From Brachycybe producta (Eukaryota; Arthropoda; Diplopoda; Playtdesmida; Andrognathidae): DNA of 64,000 nt. The DNA is taken from NCBI GenBank assembly GCA_036925085.1, contig JAUPFP010000002.1, positions 4,468,780-4,532,779 on the forward strand. The letters are read 5' to 3'. The notes beneath the pieces were generated by a model, which was not told the DNA's origin, made no database searches, and was given only the letters and a program-made list of their open reading frames with translations. Shown here in pieces: positions 30,913 through 43,549 of this stretch (positions are counted from its first letter, which is position 1; each line of letters starts with the position of its first letter). The position numbers were made by a program, and so were the translations under genes.

Positions 30913-31552
30913 CATCTATATCAGAAGCTGAATTGTGGTGTTACATATCTCATGTAATAAGAAAAATTTGAAATAATAATAACTATTTATGAAAAAGGCT
31001 ACAATGCGTGACAATCTCCTAATGTGCCTAATAATTAATATTCATCACCTGCCAATCATAATGTGTATAGTCTATCATAAATATGAATACTAGAAAGGTG
31101 CCTTAGATAATCATACTGTATCTAATATTATATTTACATAATCATTGTCATTAATAACACCAAAATATGCCTTGTTTTTTTACATTTGAAAAATATGAAA
31201 TTTTGTTTTTAATTGTAGCCTTAAATGTTCTGATTGATTGATTGATTGATTGATCTAATTGATCTGATTGAAAAAGGGTGTAGGCCGAAAAATTGTTTGC
31301 ACTTATTTTAGGATAAATCATTAATAATTTCTAAGACAATATAAATTGTAATCAGTTTTGTTGTTTTTGGTTAGGAACACTTTGTGTTAAGTTGTTGTCT
31401 TCCTATTGTTAATTACTAGGTGCTAAGAAATGGCCACCCTCCCCCCCCCAAAGTTACCAGCGTAAATGTGATTTTAATTAAGCTCTGAAGTTGCAATTTT
31501 GTATAAAGTATGATTTAACCTTAAGTGCCATATAGAACATCAATGTCTTATA

Positions 31553-32096
31553 CAGGGTGTCCATAATGTCTTTGCCTGATTACAAAAATCCACTGTACAC
31601 AAACTATGCTAAGTACAAGCAAACGATTTTCACCTATTTGTAGCCACACTAATAATGTTTTTTTCCTGCCCGGTTTTCCAGCCCGTAAACATTCCAGGCG
31701 GCGCTGCGGTCATCAAAACCAAAATGGGGTCGTTGCAGGAGAAAGCACAATGTGTTTTGTGGTTACATGAAACGAAATCGGCAACTATGGTTCAGCAAAA
31801 CTTTAGAACGGAATATCGACGAGAAGCACCGGATGTTAAAAGCATTAAACAGTGGTATCTGAAGTTTAAAGAGACTGGTAGTGTTGGAGATTTGAAAAGA
31901 ACTGGGTGACCAACTGTGACACAAGCCAATGTTGATGACTGCAGCACCGCCTGGACTGTTTACGTTGCTGGAAAATCGATCAGGAAAAAAACTTTATGAG
32001 TGTGGCTACAAATAGGTGAAAACCGTTTGCTTGTACTTAGCATAGTTTGTGTACAGTGGATTTTTGTAATCAGGGAAAGACTTTATAGACACCCTG
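31553..32096 (+). mobile_element. Short mariner-like element with long inverted repeats
   Basis: TA at both ends; inverted repeats over about 130-150 bases starting CAGGGTGTCCATAATG. Only 544 bases, so internally deleted: it keeps the transposase N-terminal helix-turn-helix (31724-31909, 61 codons, QEKAQCVLWLHETKS...IKQWYLKFKETGSV) and then jumps into the right repeat. It cannot move without help. 1543-1865 is a truncated relative. Confidence 0.9.
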
Positions 32097-35000
32097 TACA
32101 GTATCTTTATTGTTCTCTACTATGTCTACCTACAATGCGTTATATAGCTGTAGCTTATACCAAAGTTTTTTTTTTATATATATCCTCATTATTTTAATTT
32201 TTAGAACTTTTTTTTATTACTTTAGAACATTAGCATAATACATGTAGTGTACATTTCAATTAGTTGCTTTTTAAGGTGGCTCAAAAGTAATTTTTTAACA
32301 GTAATATTAATTAGGTTTGTGACTTTTTTGTTAAAGAAAAGATTAAGAATTACATTTTATTTGATTTAAGTTTGATGTTTTTATTACAATTGTTAACTTC
32401 GAAACCATTTTTAATTTAAAGTACAGCATTCAGTCAATGTTTTTTTTAATGTTTAAATTAAAAAGCATAGACTGATTGCTATATTTTAATTTTAAAAATA
32501 TTTTAAGTTTAAAAAGATAAGATTTGCAGTGATGGACTAATTTATTTTGGCACAATGACATTAATAAGTTATGACAAACATATTTTTCAAGTTTTTCGTT
32601 GGAGTAAAATTCCATATTTTTTTCGAATCCATTTTTTATTAATTTTATTTTAAAAAAAAAATCAAGCAATTTTTAACAATGAGTCACACTTAATTGATTT
32701 AAATCACATAACTTTGGAGTAAATGTAAACTTTTTAATATTAAATCATTAAGAGGAGATTTAAAGTTTTTAAAAAACATATTGAGAATGTTTTAAGATAT
32801 CTTCTTTAAAAATAAACATTTTAATAAATATTTAAATATTTTATTTTATCATCAAAGAATGAAAAAAATAAGTTTTAAATTGTTATTAAAAGTTTATTAT
32901 TTTAAAGATATTATCTGGGAAACATTTTAGGATCATTCTTAGCATTATTGTAGTTTCTAACTAATTTTGAACTTTTATTTTCTAAAAAATTGCTTTTAAA
33001 ATAATTGGTTACACATATATTTTGTGAATGTCTTAACTGAGCTTTAATCGAGTTACTTTTGAACCACTTTAACATCGTATTTTATTAGTTAGTCAAATAG
33101 AAATTATTTTGGTTTTATAAAGCTTGCATTTTTAATTAAATCTTTAATTACCAGTCAATCTGAATAACCTTTACTTACCATTGTTGACGTGTTAGCTCCA
33201 CTTCCCCCCCCCCCCTAAAATGCTTGTTATTTCCACCCTAACTATAGTTAAACACTGAACGTTTGTTTTTTAATTAATTAAAACTTATCAGTGAGAAGCG
33301 GTTTATTAAAAAAAAATTTCATAAACACTGGTGCAAAGTTACATTTATGGGTAAAGTTACTTAGATTGACTGTAACAATTACAGATTTTATAATTTATAC
33401 TTGAACCTAATGCACAATTTTGTTTAAACTCCACATTTATAATAACTGCAGTCGCCGCGCTGTAAATTATGGCTTGTGACGTCAGATGGATTGACTTAAA
33501 AGTTAATTTCGATTATTTTGTCTGATCGAAAAGGAGAATAATAGCGGAATTTCTCATTGTTTTAAAACAAAGAGATTTCTTGAGGAGGCTTACTTTTTTT
33601 GTCAAGAGAGAGAGAGTGACACAAGCAAAGTTTTTAGTCACAAACCCCTTTGAACGTTGCAAGTTTCCACTGTACTAATAATTAATACATTATAAGTTTA
33701 AATCAATGTTACGTAATGAGGTTTTCATATTTTAGCCTCATGTTTTTACAGTCACTCTCCTCCCACCCCCCCTCTTCCCGATAACTGCTGAGCTCAACAC
33801 CATACTCTTATTATATAGAAATATAATTGCAATATAAAAAGAAGTTAACCTTAAATTATCTCTACTCTCACGTGCGCAAGCTTCAATAGATATTGCTTTA
33901 TAAATAAGTAGTAAAATATATTTAGTTAATTGCATTAACTACTTCAATATATATGGTATACTTTCAGAAAGTGCAATTAAAAAATATTACAATGTTTAGT
34001 TAGAAAAATTCCACTATAGAATTTAGTTTTAATTATATATTTATTATAAAATAACATTGTAATCTTGCTCATTTTTTTTTCTACTACTACTTTTAAAATG
34101 TATACTTTTCTTTTAATTTGATGAATTTCACAAAACTTGTTTTGTTTTAAAGACATTTTTGTCTGTTATGATGTTAAATCTAAAGTTTTTACAATTTGTT
34201 TTTCTACCATGGTTTTTATTATGAGAAGGTAGAGACTGTTAAAATGTACGACGGTCGGTATTTTAAGTTCTTAACATTTCTATTTTTTTAACTACGAATT
34301 CGTAATAGGTCAACTTTTTAATAATAGTAGCTGTATTTTTCTAGTTAAATTATTTAAATATTTTCATTATTTTATGTATTTTGGTTTGTAAAACAAATTG
34401 ATATTTTCAACAAAAAAAAAGAATACTGCCGTAGAAAATACAGTAATTATAGGAAATCAAGATAGGAAAATGGTTCAATATTGATTTTAATATTTGAAAA
34501 TTTTCTTTTTATCTTTTTGCTTATTCAATTTATTGGTTTTTCATAGAATGATTTTTTTTTTCTAAAACCGTACAATTTTTATTATGTTCAGATTATCTAA
34601 AAAAAAAAGTTTAAAGTAAATTTTGTTATATAATATTTCATTATTTTGACGGAGATAAATAACGAAAAATTCCTACTTTTCGCTACTGAGGAAGAAATGC
34701 CCAAATCAATTAGGACTTAACAGTTGTATTTATCTAAAACGTTACAAAAGTGAAACTTTTAAACAAAGCTAGACTTAAAAACACTCCATGTATTTTTTAA
34801 TAAATCTATTCGTGAACATAACTACTGCCCATCGTTCATAAACCAAAATACATGGCATGATGTAAATATTTCTATAATTAAAAAAAATACAGCTGTATTT
34901 TGAGTTGTGTAGTTTTTTTTTAAAAAAATATAAATAAGTTCTTTAATACTGTTACTTGTACTTTAGGTAACAAATGATATAATTACATTGCCACCAAACG

Positions 35001-35249
35001 TACATATCCTAGATTTCAATGGTACTTCATTTTACCGGCATTCCAGAAAATACATTGCCCATTGTGACTTTCGAGTTTTTAAGACTTAAAACCGTAAGAA
35101 TATAAACGTCATTCAAATGTTTTAAATTATGTGAGGCTAATTCCTAAGTACACACCTGATAATTTAAATGCATTTAAATAAAAAGAGCGTGTTCTACAGA
35201 GCAGGCTGTGAAGGGCTATCAAACAATATATCGAATTCAATTTATTCAG

Positions 35250-35399
35250 TTAATAATCTCAAAATATTGAGTTAATACTTCCATATAATAATATAAACTA
35301 TTGACAAAAATATTGATTTAGTATTTCAATTTAAAATAATAATAAAGTCAAATTTTATTTGGTTCATGTCCTTAACTGGATTCCGTATAATTCACCTAA
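35250..35399 (+). repeat. Dispersed repeat, partner of 13172-13324
   Basis: See 13172-13324. Confidence 0.8.
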
Positions 35400-36155
35400 T
35401 CATGGTTGGCTCCAAAACTGCCCTAGCCAATATGGGTCGGTGCCAAGACGGTTGTGCCAAAACGTCCCATTTCAAACCAGTATGTTATAATAGCTTGCTA
35501 GGAAGTACCATATGACGTGTTTTTTTTCATGACATAAATAGTTTCTGTTTATGTTTTATAACTTTTGTTTGTCTATTGACATTCCTCAAATTATACATTT
35601 TAGTAGAGAAGTGGCAAACTTTTTTTTTAATTTATTTTATTCTCAAAATATTTTACAACAGTTTTGTACTTTTGTAAGTTTTTTATGAACTTTTTTTAAA
35701 AAAAATTTGTTTTACATTCATATTTGAAATTTCATAATTTTTTTGAATTAATTTTTTTTTTTTGGTTTATAATATTTGTACTTAAGATTTTGAAGTGCCT
35801 ATAAATTGTTTGTAAAGATATTTGAATTGAGCATTAATGATAATTTCGAATATAATAAAATGTGTCATATACATTGCAATTTATTGGTAATTAACATTAG
35901 TTAAAATTATATTCTAAATATTGAATGAGGAAATATTTACAGCTAAGTATTTGGATTTTTTCTTTCTTTCTTTCTTTCTTTCTAAATAACCTTGGAGTTG
36001 ACATATAATTAACATGTACTACTGTACTTGGTATATAATTTAACGTAAATAATGTTCCAAGGATAAATTGTCAAGTTTAAAATCAACAAAAAAAAATCTT
36101 CTTTTCGAACTTGGCAGTAACATATTTTCTATAGGGAGCTCTGCAAATATTAATC

Positions 36156-39100
36156 ATGATGACGATTGTAATTTTAGCTATTTTAATTTTTCTTTATATG
36201 ATATATACATATTATAAATATAAGGATTTGCCACCGGGTCCTTATGGCATTCCTTATTTTGGATATACTCCCTTTCTGAGAAGCAAATCACATGAGCAGT
36301 TCAAGCAAATAAGTCTGAAATATGGTGGTATTTTCACTATGAATATTCTTAACGAACCGGTTGTCGTCGTCAACGATCAGGAGTCGATTCGTGAAGTGCT
36401 CGTCACCAAAGGAGGTACCTTTAGTGGAAGGCCACATCAGTTTTTGATTGACTTTATGTTACAACAAAAGGGTATAATGCATTTTTTTTTATTCTATAAA
36501 TAAAAATTGGCAAATTTTTGTTGTGTTTGAAAAGTTTAATTTCTGATTTTAGAAATAGTTTCTGGTTATGGCCCTGTCTGGAAGGAACAGAAACGTTTCG
36601 CTATAAAAAGTATGCAAGAGTTTGGTTTAGGAACAAGTAAAATAGAAGGAGTTATACTGCATGAAGTTGCTGACGTTATTCAGAAATTGGAGCAAGAAAA
36701 TGGCAAAATCGTAGAGATAACTTCGCTGTTCTTCAATTCAATTTTAAATATTATCTGGGAAATAACAGCAGGCAAGTTCACTTTAATTTATTTTATTTTT
36801 TTTTTTTTTCCTTTTTATAGGGATGGGACATTCGAATCCTCGAATACCGCGAATCTTGAAAAATATTCGAGATTCGAAAACTCGAATCTTTGCTCTTTTT
36901 TTCGTCTTTCGAATCTTTCGAATCCTAACCTAAAAAAACGGTTAAAAAACTTTGGTAAAATTAGTTTTAACAATTTAAATCCATTGACGTCCAATAGAAG
37001 CGTTCACTAACAAAAAAACCCCGGCGATTGTTGAAATTTCGGCGTTGTACCAGGATCACCAATATCTTGTGGCGACCCTGAGTGCCACACACTGTTTTTT
37101 ATTATTAATAATATAATATTTAATATTATTTCATTTTTTTGTATCTTCTTAATGAATAATATATTATTCTTATATGAAGGTTTTGAGATTCGAGGGATTC
37201 AAGAACCTTTTATGATTCGGATTCGCATTCGAGAAAAAAAAAAGGAATTTTCAGTTATTTGTACCCATCTACCAGCAACAACTTTAAATTATCTTCATAA
37301 AACGATTTTGTTTTCTACCAAGAATGGCCATTTTTCAACTTAAGACATATTTCAAAATCAATTTGTGTAACAATAATGGCACAAGTCTAAATGAAAGTTG
37401 TTTAATCGCTTTTTGTAGACCTTTGAAATTTGTGTGAAAAAAATTTAAGTACTTCGTGATTATATTTATACTATTGATTACTCTACCAAAATATACCAAT
37501 GTGGTACTCGAATGACAGTAATTCCTAAGTTTGATTTAATGAGCGAGTCATTTGGACATGGCTTTATTCTTCATTGTTTGTTTTTTATTATACCAGCATA
37601 TTTTACGTCTTGTTTCTTGCACTGTTTGACAACTTTAAACTTTTTTTTTTAATTATAGGAAAACGTTTTGACACTTCTGACAAAGATTTCGTAAGCCTTC
37701 GAGATGCTCTTCAGTACTTATATTTAACAGCTGGAACAATTTCCATACTGAATATTATGCCACTTTTGAGATACATTGCACCTAAAATGACGGGCTACTC
37801 GAAAATGTGTTCTCAGCTTAAAATACTATTAGACTATTTCAGAAGGGAAGTAAATCTACACTGGAACGATGATAACTGTAATGATATAATTGGTCATTAC
37901 ATAGCTGAAATCAAAAAAAGACTACATGGTTCAAATAATATTGAAGCTCCACCATTTGATAGTATGTTGTTTTTACTCATTTTAAAAATTGCAAAGTACA
38001 TGTTGGGTAAAAAAAAGTGGGAGCGATTGGCGACTTCTTGACTTTTCGAACAACTCATTATGCTCTCTTTTCTGTAGCTCGTGTCTTCCCTCGATCGCGT
38101 GGTGACCACACGGAGAAGATTCGAGCTATAGAAGTAGTTCGGATGGTGATGGATTGTCGTCATCCTTCTGCGTAGGGGTGTAATATATCAGAAGGGTGGT
38201 TACCATCCACTTCTGGTCGCCATTGTTGTTCATCTTCCTTTGTTAGAAATATCTGCTGCTCCGTAGGGATCAATATGCTTTCTTGTCCTATGGTGTCTCC
38301 GGCCTGTTCAAAGAAGGATTAGTTTCGGTGCAGAAGACAATGTAGTTTCATGTTGTAAATACTTTTATTCATTCTTGCATTGAAACATAAACGTTACAAG
38401 AATGAATAGTGATACGGATACGAGAATCGGCGTAGTACAAAAGTTGAGCAAAAGAGTGGACGAAGAACAAAAAGGAACGTGGTCTTTTTATACGTTGGAC
38501 CTGTGTACACCTACGAGGTGTAACCAGGACCAGGTCCAAGTGACCATGATCCTAAGAGTATCAATCCGCCACTTGGGTTTTAATCAAGAAGTGGAGGGAG
38601 GAACAGGTATGAGTTGTTTACCCTCAAGGCTATGGTTTTGGCGGGATCATGAGTTACTGGGTGTTACAAAAGACACCTGTAATAATAATTATAATGTGAA
38701 TCAGGTAATGTTTGTTTGTGCAACTTTCTTTAATTTGGTGAAAACCGTAAGATGATTTTGTAACAATGTAGAGCTCTTGTTACGGGCCTCAGGTTTACGT
38801 TCTCGTAGTTTGGGCGGATACCGCCTTTCGCTTAGACTTAGCACCATCTCCCCTCTATTTTTAGTTTCTAGAAAACTTTGAAATTTTTTTACTGTTGCTT
38901 TTACATAATAGGTTAACTTAAAAATGTTAATTTTGTGAAATGTAAAATATAATTTTTCTTTTATGTAGAAGAATCTTTGGTTTTGGTTGCTTTTAATTTC
39001 TTCGATGCTGGTAGTGAACCTGTAAACTCTACTCTTAATTGGGGTCTTCTTTATATTGCTTTATGGCCAAATGTTCAGCGGAAACTTCAAAAAGAACTTG

Positions 39101-41783
39101 ACAGTGTCATGGGCAATGACTTATATTTGTCATATGATTCAAAAGAAAGGTCAGTGTCTTGATTATTAAGTGTTTAATTGATCAAAAACCTCTTCTTACG
39201 AATTGACAGGCTCCTGAAGTTTCAAAAAAAATCTAAAAAGGTAAAGAAATTCATATCACGTATGAAGCGTGCGTTTCTAAAACGTTGTATTTGCCAAAAT
39301 TTAGATTTTTCAACAAATTTTCTACTAAACGAATTACATTAAAGGCATAAAATATTTTAATAGAATTTACAGGAAGCTAAAAAAATTAGAAGAATGTATT
39401 AAAAATCAGTATTAGAATATTTTTTTAAAACGTTGTAAATGGCAACATATGCTGACAAGTTGTCACTATAGTGACATTGTTGGCATTTACAACCTCATTG
39501 TAGTCACACAGTAGCAGGCCAGGTTGTCACTTGGAATGCTATTGGCTTTTACAACGTTATGACTTGCACAACAATTTTACTTCAGTTTTTTTTACCGCTA
39601 GGAACGGCACTTTCATGACAAGCAAATTCCCCTGCAAAAAAGCATAGCGTTTGTAACTCATTTTCGATTAAAAACGTATTTCACCCTTATGTGGTATTTA
39701 CAACGTTTTGGGCAAAATTGCACGCCTCAAATACAGAAAAAATTAATGATCGAGAATTTGCTTTTTGATTCAACGTTTTGGGTTTGCATATACGGGGTCC
39801 GGCAGTAGGTATTGACAGTTTTTATCGTGTGATTGTCAGTTTAGTAATTGAAACACAGAGATGAAAACGGAACATATTTATTCTGCAGTTTTCAAATATT
39901 CTTATTTTTTAAAAATTATGTTAGACAAATGTGCTCCTTCTTGTCTTTTGGATTTTTGGAGCCTACTGCGAAAAGATTGCATGACACGGTGCAATTCATC
40001 TGGGCCGATCGCTCTAATTTCTTTGGTTATGTTGTTTCTCAGCTCCTGTAATGTGTGGGGCCTGTCAACAAACACTTTGGACTTCAGATATCCCCATAAG
40101 AAAAAATCGCAGCAAGTCAAATCCGGAGATCTTGCCGGCCAATTAACATCACCATTTCGAGATTGATTATGCTTCCCGTTCGAATGAACACCGAAACACA
40201 AAAAATTTGTTGCTGCACAGGCCAAGAATTCATGGCTACTGAAACTGCATAACATAATAAATTTATTGCACAATACACTGTCCCCCACTCAGTGTCTGTC
40301 TTCCCACCACAGCGCTCACAAATGCGTCAGTACCTATTGCCAGACCCTGTATATCTCAATAAAATCAATAAAAATTGTTTAAATTTCTAGAGTTCCGTAC
40401 ACAATGGCGACCTTGCAAGAAATTAACAGATTTAGTTCAGTGGCTCATTTTGGTGTACCCCATGCACCAATAAAGGATACTACCATCAAGGGTTATCGTA
40501 TTAAAAAAGGAACGATGATTATTACGAATTTATGGGGCTTGCATTATGATGAGAATGTTTGGGGTGATCCAAGAGAATTTCGTCCTGAAAGATTTTTGGA
40601 CAAAGATGGCAAACTGTTGAAGCATGACAGTTTACTTCCGTTTGGCGCAGGTACACTTTGAATTTATTGCATTCCTTCAGGCTGTGAAAATGACAGAATA
40701 CATAACCAGTTAGGTCCGTTTTGGTTGAAATTTTGCTAGTCCTCAGTGAAACATCTTAAACGGACCAATGAAATTGCACCAGCTGAACTAGAACAAGTGT
40801 GGTGATAAGTTAAACAAGCTTTTTCATCTTTTGCTAACTATTTAATCGCTATTTGCAAATGAAGCTAACAACTTCTAAATTGCAAGGAGTAGAACAATTC
40901 AACTGAGTTGTTGCATGTTAACCAAGTCTATAGACTCAGCTTTTTTTTTTTTAAAAAAAAGCAAAAAAGTCGAAAAATATTTAAATGCTCTAAATGCATT
41001 AGGAGTGGTTAATTGGCCCCAGAAGTCCCAAAAAGTTTGAAAAAGCACAAGGATTCAAAGATTAAAAAATTAAAATTAAAAAATGGGTAAAAAAAAAAGA
41101 CTTGGCTTTTTTCAAAAAACGGCCAAAAGTCGAAAAATATCTAAATGCTCTAAAAGCTCTAAAAAAATGCCTCAGAAGCACTCATCTGGCCCCAGAAGTC
41201 CTAAAAAGCTTTGAAAAGCACAAAGATTCAAGAATTTTTAAAATTGGAAAAAGTGTGTCAAAGGCCAAGACTAGTCTTTGGCTTTTTTTTCAAAAAAGCC
41301 AAAAGTCAAAAAAATATTTAAATGCTCTAAAAGCTCTAACAATGCCTCAGAAGCACTCAACTGGCCCCAGAAGTTCCAAACAGATTTGAAAAGCTCAACC
41401 CCCCCCCCCCCCCCCCCCCTTCCCAAAAAAAGTGTTTTTTGAGTTGTCCCACCCAACCAGCCGAGGTGCGATATATGTAAACAAACAAAAATGAAAGGAA
41501 AAACAACATTAGTCTTAAAAGCTGCAATTGAATTTGTTTGTTTGTTTTCTCAGTACATTCAACTAAAAATGTTTTATTGTAATATCATTATTATGTTGTA
41601 GGGCCTCGTCGTTGCATTGGAAAGCATACTGCAGAATTACAAATGTTCTTATTTTTGACATCTTTGGTTCATCGCTTTTCATTTGAACCAAATCCAGGAG
41701 AACCAAGGCCTAGTATAGATCCTATACTTGGAGCAACTCTGCGTGTTCCGAATTATTCTTTGGTGGTAAAATTGAGGACATAA
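36156..41783 (+). CDS. Cytochrome P450, CYP2 clan, complete, 6 exons
   Basis: Membrane-bound haem monooxygenase of the endoplasmic reticulum. Exons 36156-36471, 36553-36771, 37659-37961, 38969-39149, 40391-40650 and 41602-41783 join to 486 residues, normal for the family. Residues 2-20 form the N-terminal anchor, followed by the hinge LPPGPYGIP; C helix GPVWKEQKRF (Lys at the usual WxxxR arginine, Arg one residue later); I helix at 288-303; ExxR as EINR (E350, R353); FRPERF; haem loop FGAGPRRCIG with Cys431 as thiolate ligand. The clan follows from WKEQ-RF and the haem loop; the family and substrate (hormone or xenobiotic) cannot be told. Intron 2 uses a GC donor. In the I helix the usual Thr pair after AGxE is Pro297-Val298. 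Start chosen at the first of two adjacent ATGs. Poly(A) signal candidate at 42007-42012. Confidence 0.95.
36810..36925. repeat. TTCGAAT-rich repeat in P450 intron 2
   Basis: GGGATGGGACATTCGAATCC followed by many TTCGAAT/ATTCGA words; a short relative (GGGATGGAACATTCGAATTG) is at 14140. More TTCGA words recur at about 37185-37235. Probably ends of a DNA transposon; family not assigned. Confidence 0.5.
38179..38668 (-). mobile_element. LTR of a retrotransposon, apparently solo
   Basis: Read on the minus strand it is 490 bases, starts TGTAACACCC and ends ATATTACA, has a TATA box (TATAAAAA, 38492-38485) and a poly(A) signal (AATAAA, 38369-38364) about 120 bases later, the U3-R-U5 layout. No second LTR, gag or pol is seen, and the flanks show no clear target duplication. 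GC-richer than the intron around it. Confidence 0.65.
39793..40349 (-). mobile_element. Mariner-like element remnant, 557 bp, in P450 intron 4
   Basis: Ends CGGGGTCCGGCAGTAGGTAT and inverse of CGTCAGTACCTATTGCCAGA, flanked by TA. Minus-strand open frame 39902-40288 encodes the transposase C-terminus with WPARSPDLTCCDFFLWGYLK, holding the third catalytic Asp of the DDD/DDE triad; the first two are deleted. Confidence 0.9.
40955..41400 (+). repeat. Tandem repeat of the dispersed 'CCCCAGAAG' family, about 3 copies
   Basis: Units of about 160-175 bases beginning near 40955, 41109 and 41283: AAAGTCGAAAAATATTTAAA, CTCTAAAAGCTCTAAC, ATGCCTCAGAAGCACTCA, CTGGCCCCAGAAGTCC, TTTGAAAAGCACAAAGATTC. Followed by a run of about 22 C. 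Lies in the last P450 intron. Confidence 0.85.
41430..41478 (+). repeat. Fragment of the foldback family at 58003-58360
   Basis: GAGTTGTCCCACCCAACCAG and CCGAGGTGCGATATATG match the right arm of that element. Confidence 0.6.
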
Positions 41784-42711
41784 TCTGGATGACAATATGT
41801 TTTTTTTTTATTATTTACTTTAATCTACTTTATTTATGAAGCAATTCAGTAACCAACTTCAGGTACCTCAAACTTATTGTATTTTTTTTTTTTTGGCACG
41901 GTGGCTTTTATTTTATTTTGTGTGCCGTTTTTATTTACAAACCAAAAAAAATTAAGGAATCATATAGACATTTGTGCTATTAATATGCTTATAACTTGAA
42001 GTAAATAATAAAAATTAACATTTTTAAACTGACTAAATTAAGTTTATTTTTTAGTAGTTAATGTAAACCACTTTTAATTTCTTTCGATAATCTTGCTTAA
42101 AACGTTTCAAATAAGCAACCACTTTTCCCACCAGTGCCAGTTCGAGAGAATCTCGAAGAGATTGTGTCATATGTACGCGATATGCTCGGCCGGCTCCCTG
42201 ATTATTGCCATATTCTATATTTTTGTGGGCGTTTGGACGTAGTGGCAGGGGCGTATCTATAGGCAACCACAAGACCCGCAACTGCGGGGGGGGCAGGATG
42301 TTTGGGGGCGCAAAAAACGAAATGAAAGTTATGTATTTTCAAAATAATTGATTCCGAATCGCTCGCTTAATTTATTCAGTTAATTTCGTAAGTAAATCGA
42401 CTCCCGTTTAAAATTTACTTTTAAAAACTACATAGTTGCACCAGTAAATCTTCATAGAGATCAATGGGCACAGCAGAACAACGGTAGGAATAGTCGGATA
42501 AATAGTAGGAACAGTCGGAAGGTTAGGTTTAGTTAAATTAAGCTCGTTGCTGGGTGGTTGGGGGCGCACCCTACAGTTTTTAAAGAATTATTCTTATTAA
42601 ATCAAATTAGTCCATTGTTCAACTGTTCCCTAATTTTGATTAACAATGGACAAATTTGTTTTAATAATTGTCAAACAGACTACATACTGGGGTTTGGGCC
42701 TTTTAAATGTC

Positions 42712-42855
42712 AGCCCTTTTATGAACGTCATCAATTTCTAATCGGTTTGTTACTTAGTCTGACGTCATAAAAGGGCGGAGAAAAAGAAATTCTAATGCTG
42801 GGCACAATTGCCTGTGAATTTCGCTCCTGTCATTTATGACGGGTTACCCCACTAG
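42712..42855 (+). mobile_element. 3' end of a Helitron-like element with truncated MITE
   Basis: Right part of the CRE-bearing MITE (TGACGTCA at 42760-42767, ends CACAATTGCCTGTG at 42816), then CTCCTGTCATTTATGACGGG (one mismatch in the hairpin) and CTAG at 42852-42855. The left part is missing. Confidence 0.75.
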
Positions 42856-43535
42856 TAATTTAATATTTAATATTATTTCATTTATTAAGGTGCTTTTTTC
42901 AGGTGCGAAATGAAGAGAAACTTGAATTATTTTAGAAACTAGAAGAGTAAATCAATGACTTAAGGATGTTTTCATGTTGATATTTTTCAAAGTAAGCTTT
43001 TTTATTGTGAGTTTGAAAATGGCCGAATATAACAAACGATATTTAATTTGTATCTAAAAACATTATTTTGAAAGATAACATTAAAATACCCTTGAGTGGT
43101 TGAGTTTATCCTTCTATAGTTTTTTTTAGAAACTAGACACAGAACACTCGTTTCTTTTAATTTTTTTTTTTTTCCAATCAAAATTTGAAATTAGTGGTAC
43201 GTAATAAACCATGTTATTCATTTTTCCAAAAGCATTTTAATTCCCAATTACTTAATTTATCAAGATGAAGAAAAAATATTAAGTATAGAAAGTTATTTTA
43301 AGGAGTAATTAAAATTAATGCAAATTCACATTGTTTGAGAACGGAAATATTTTAAAATACAAAAACAAAAGTAATTTGAACAGTTCTTTAAAAGTAATAA
43401 CATTTGTCATTAAAAAAGGGTAATTAATTAGAGATTTCAAAAGTAATAGGGTGAATTACTTCAAAAAGTATTTTAATTGCAGTAATTCGTTACTTTTAGC
43501 AAATCTCTTCCCAAAAAATATGTTATTTGTATTGG

Positions 43536-43549
43536 CCAATAGATGGCGC
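43536..43549 (+). promoter_or_regulatory. CTCF-like motif upstream of RBM33
   Basis: CCAATAGATGGCGC differs at one base from the insect CTCF consensus CCASYAGRKGGCGC. About 500 bases upstream of the RBM33 start codon. Confidence 0.4.

Larger units (their letters stand above)
28166..36155. other. Gene-free region between the integrin and P450 genes
   Basis: Strongly AT-rich. Contains the items listed separately (29589-29745, 30849-30910, 31553-32096, 35250-35399), a (GATT)n run near 31231-31255, C runs near 31441 and 33203, and a (TTTC)n run near 35960-35983. No open frame carries a domain or exon-like borders. The first few hundred bases are presumably the integrin 3' UTR. Confidence 0.6.

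Noticed and set aside
31655-31909. Independent small gene
   Set aside because: It is the N-terminal remnant of a transposase inside a 544-bp element with inverted ends.
39902-40288. Host gene on the minus strand
   Set aside because: The protein is the C-terminus of a mariner-type transposase and lies between TA-flanked inverted repeats.
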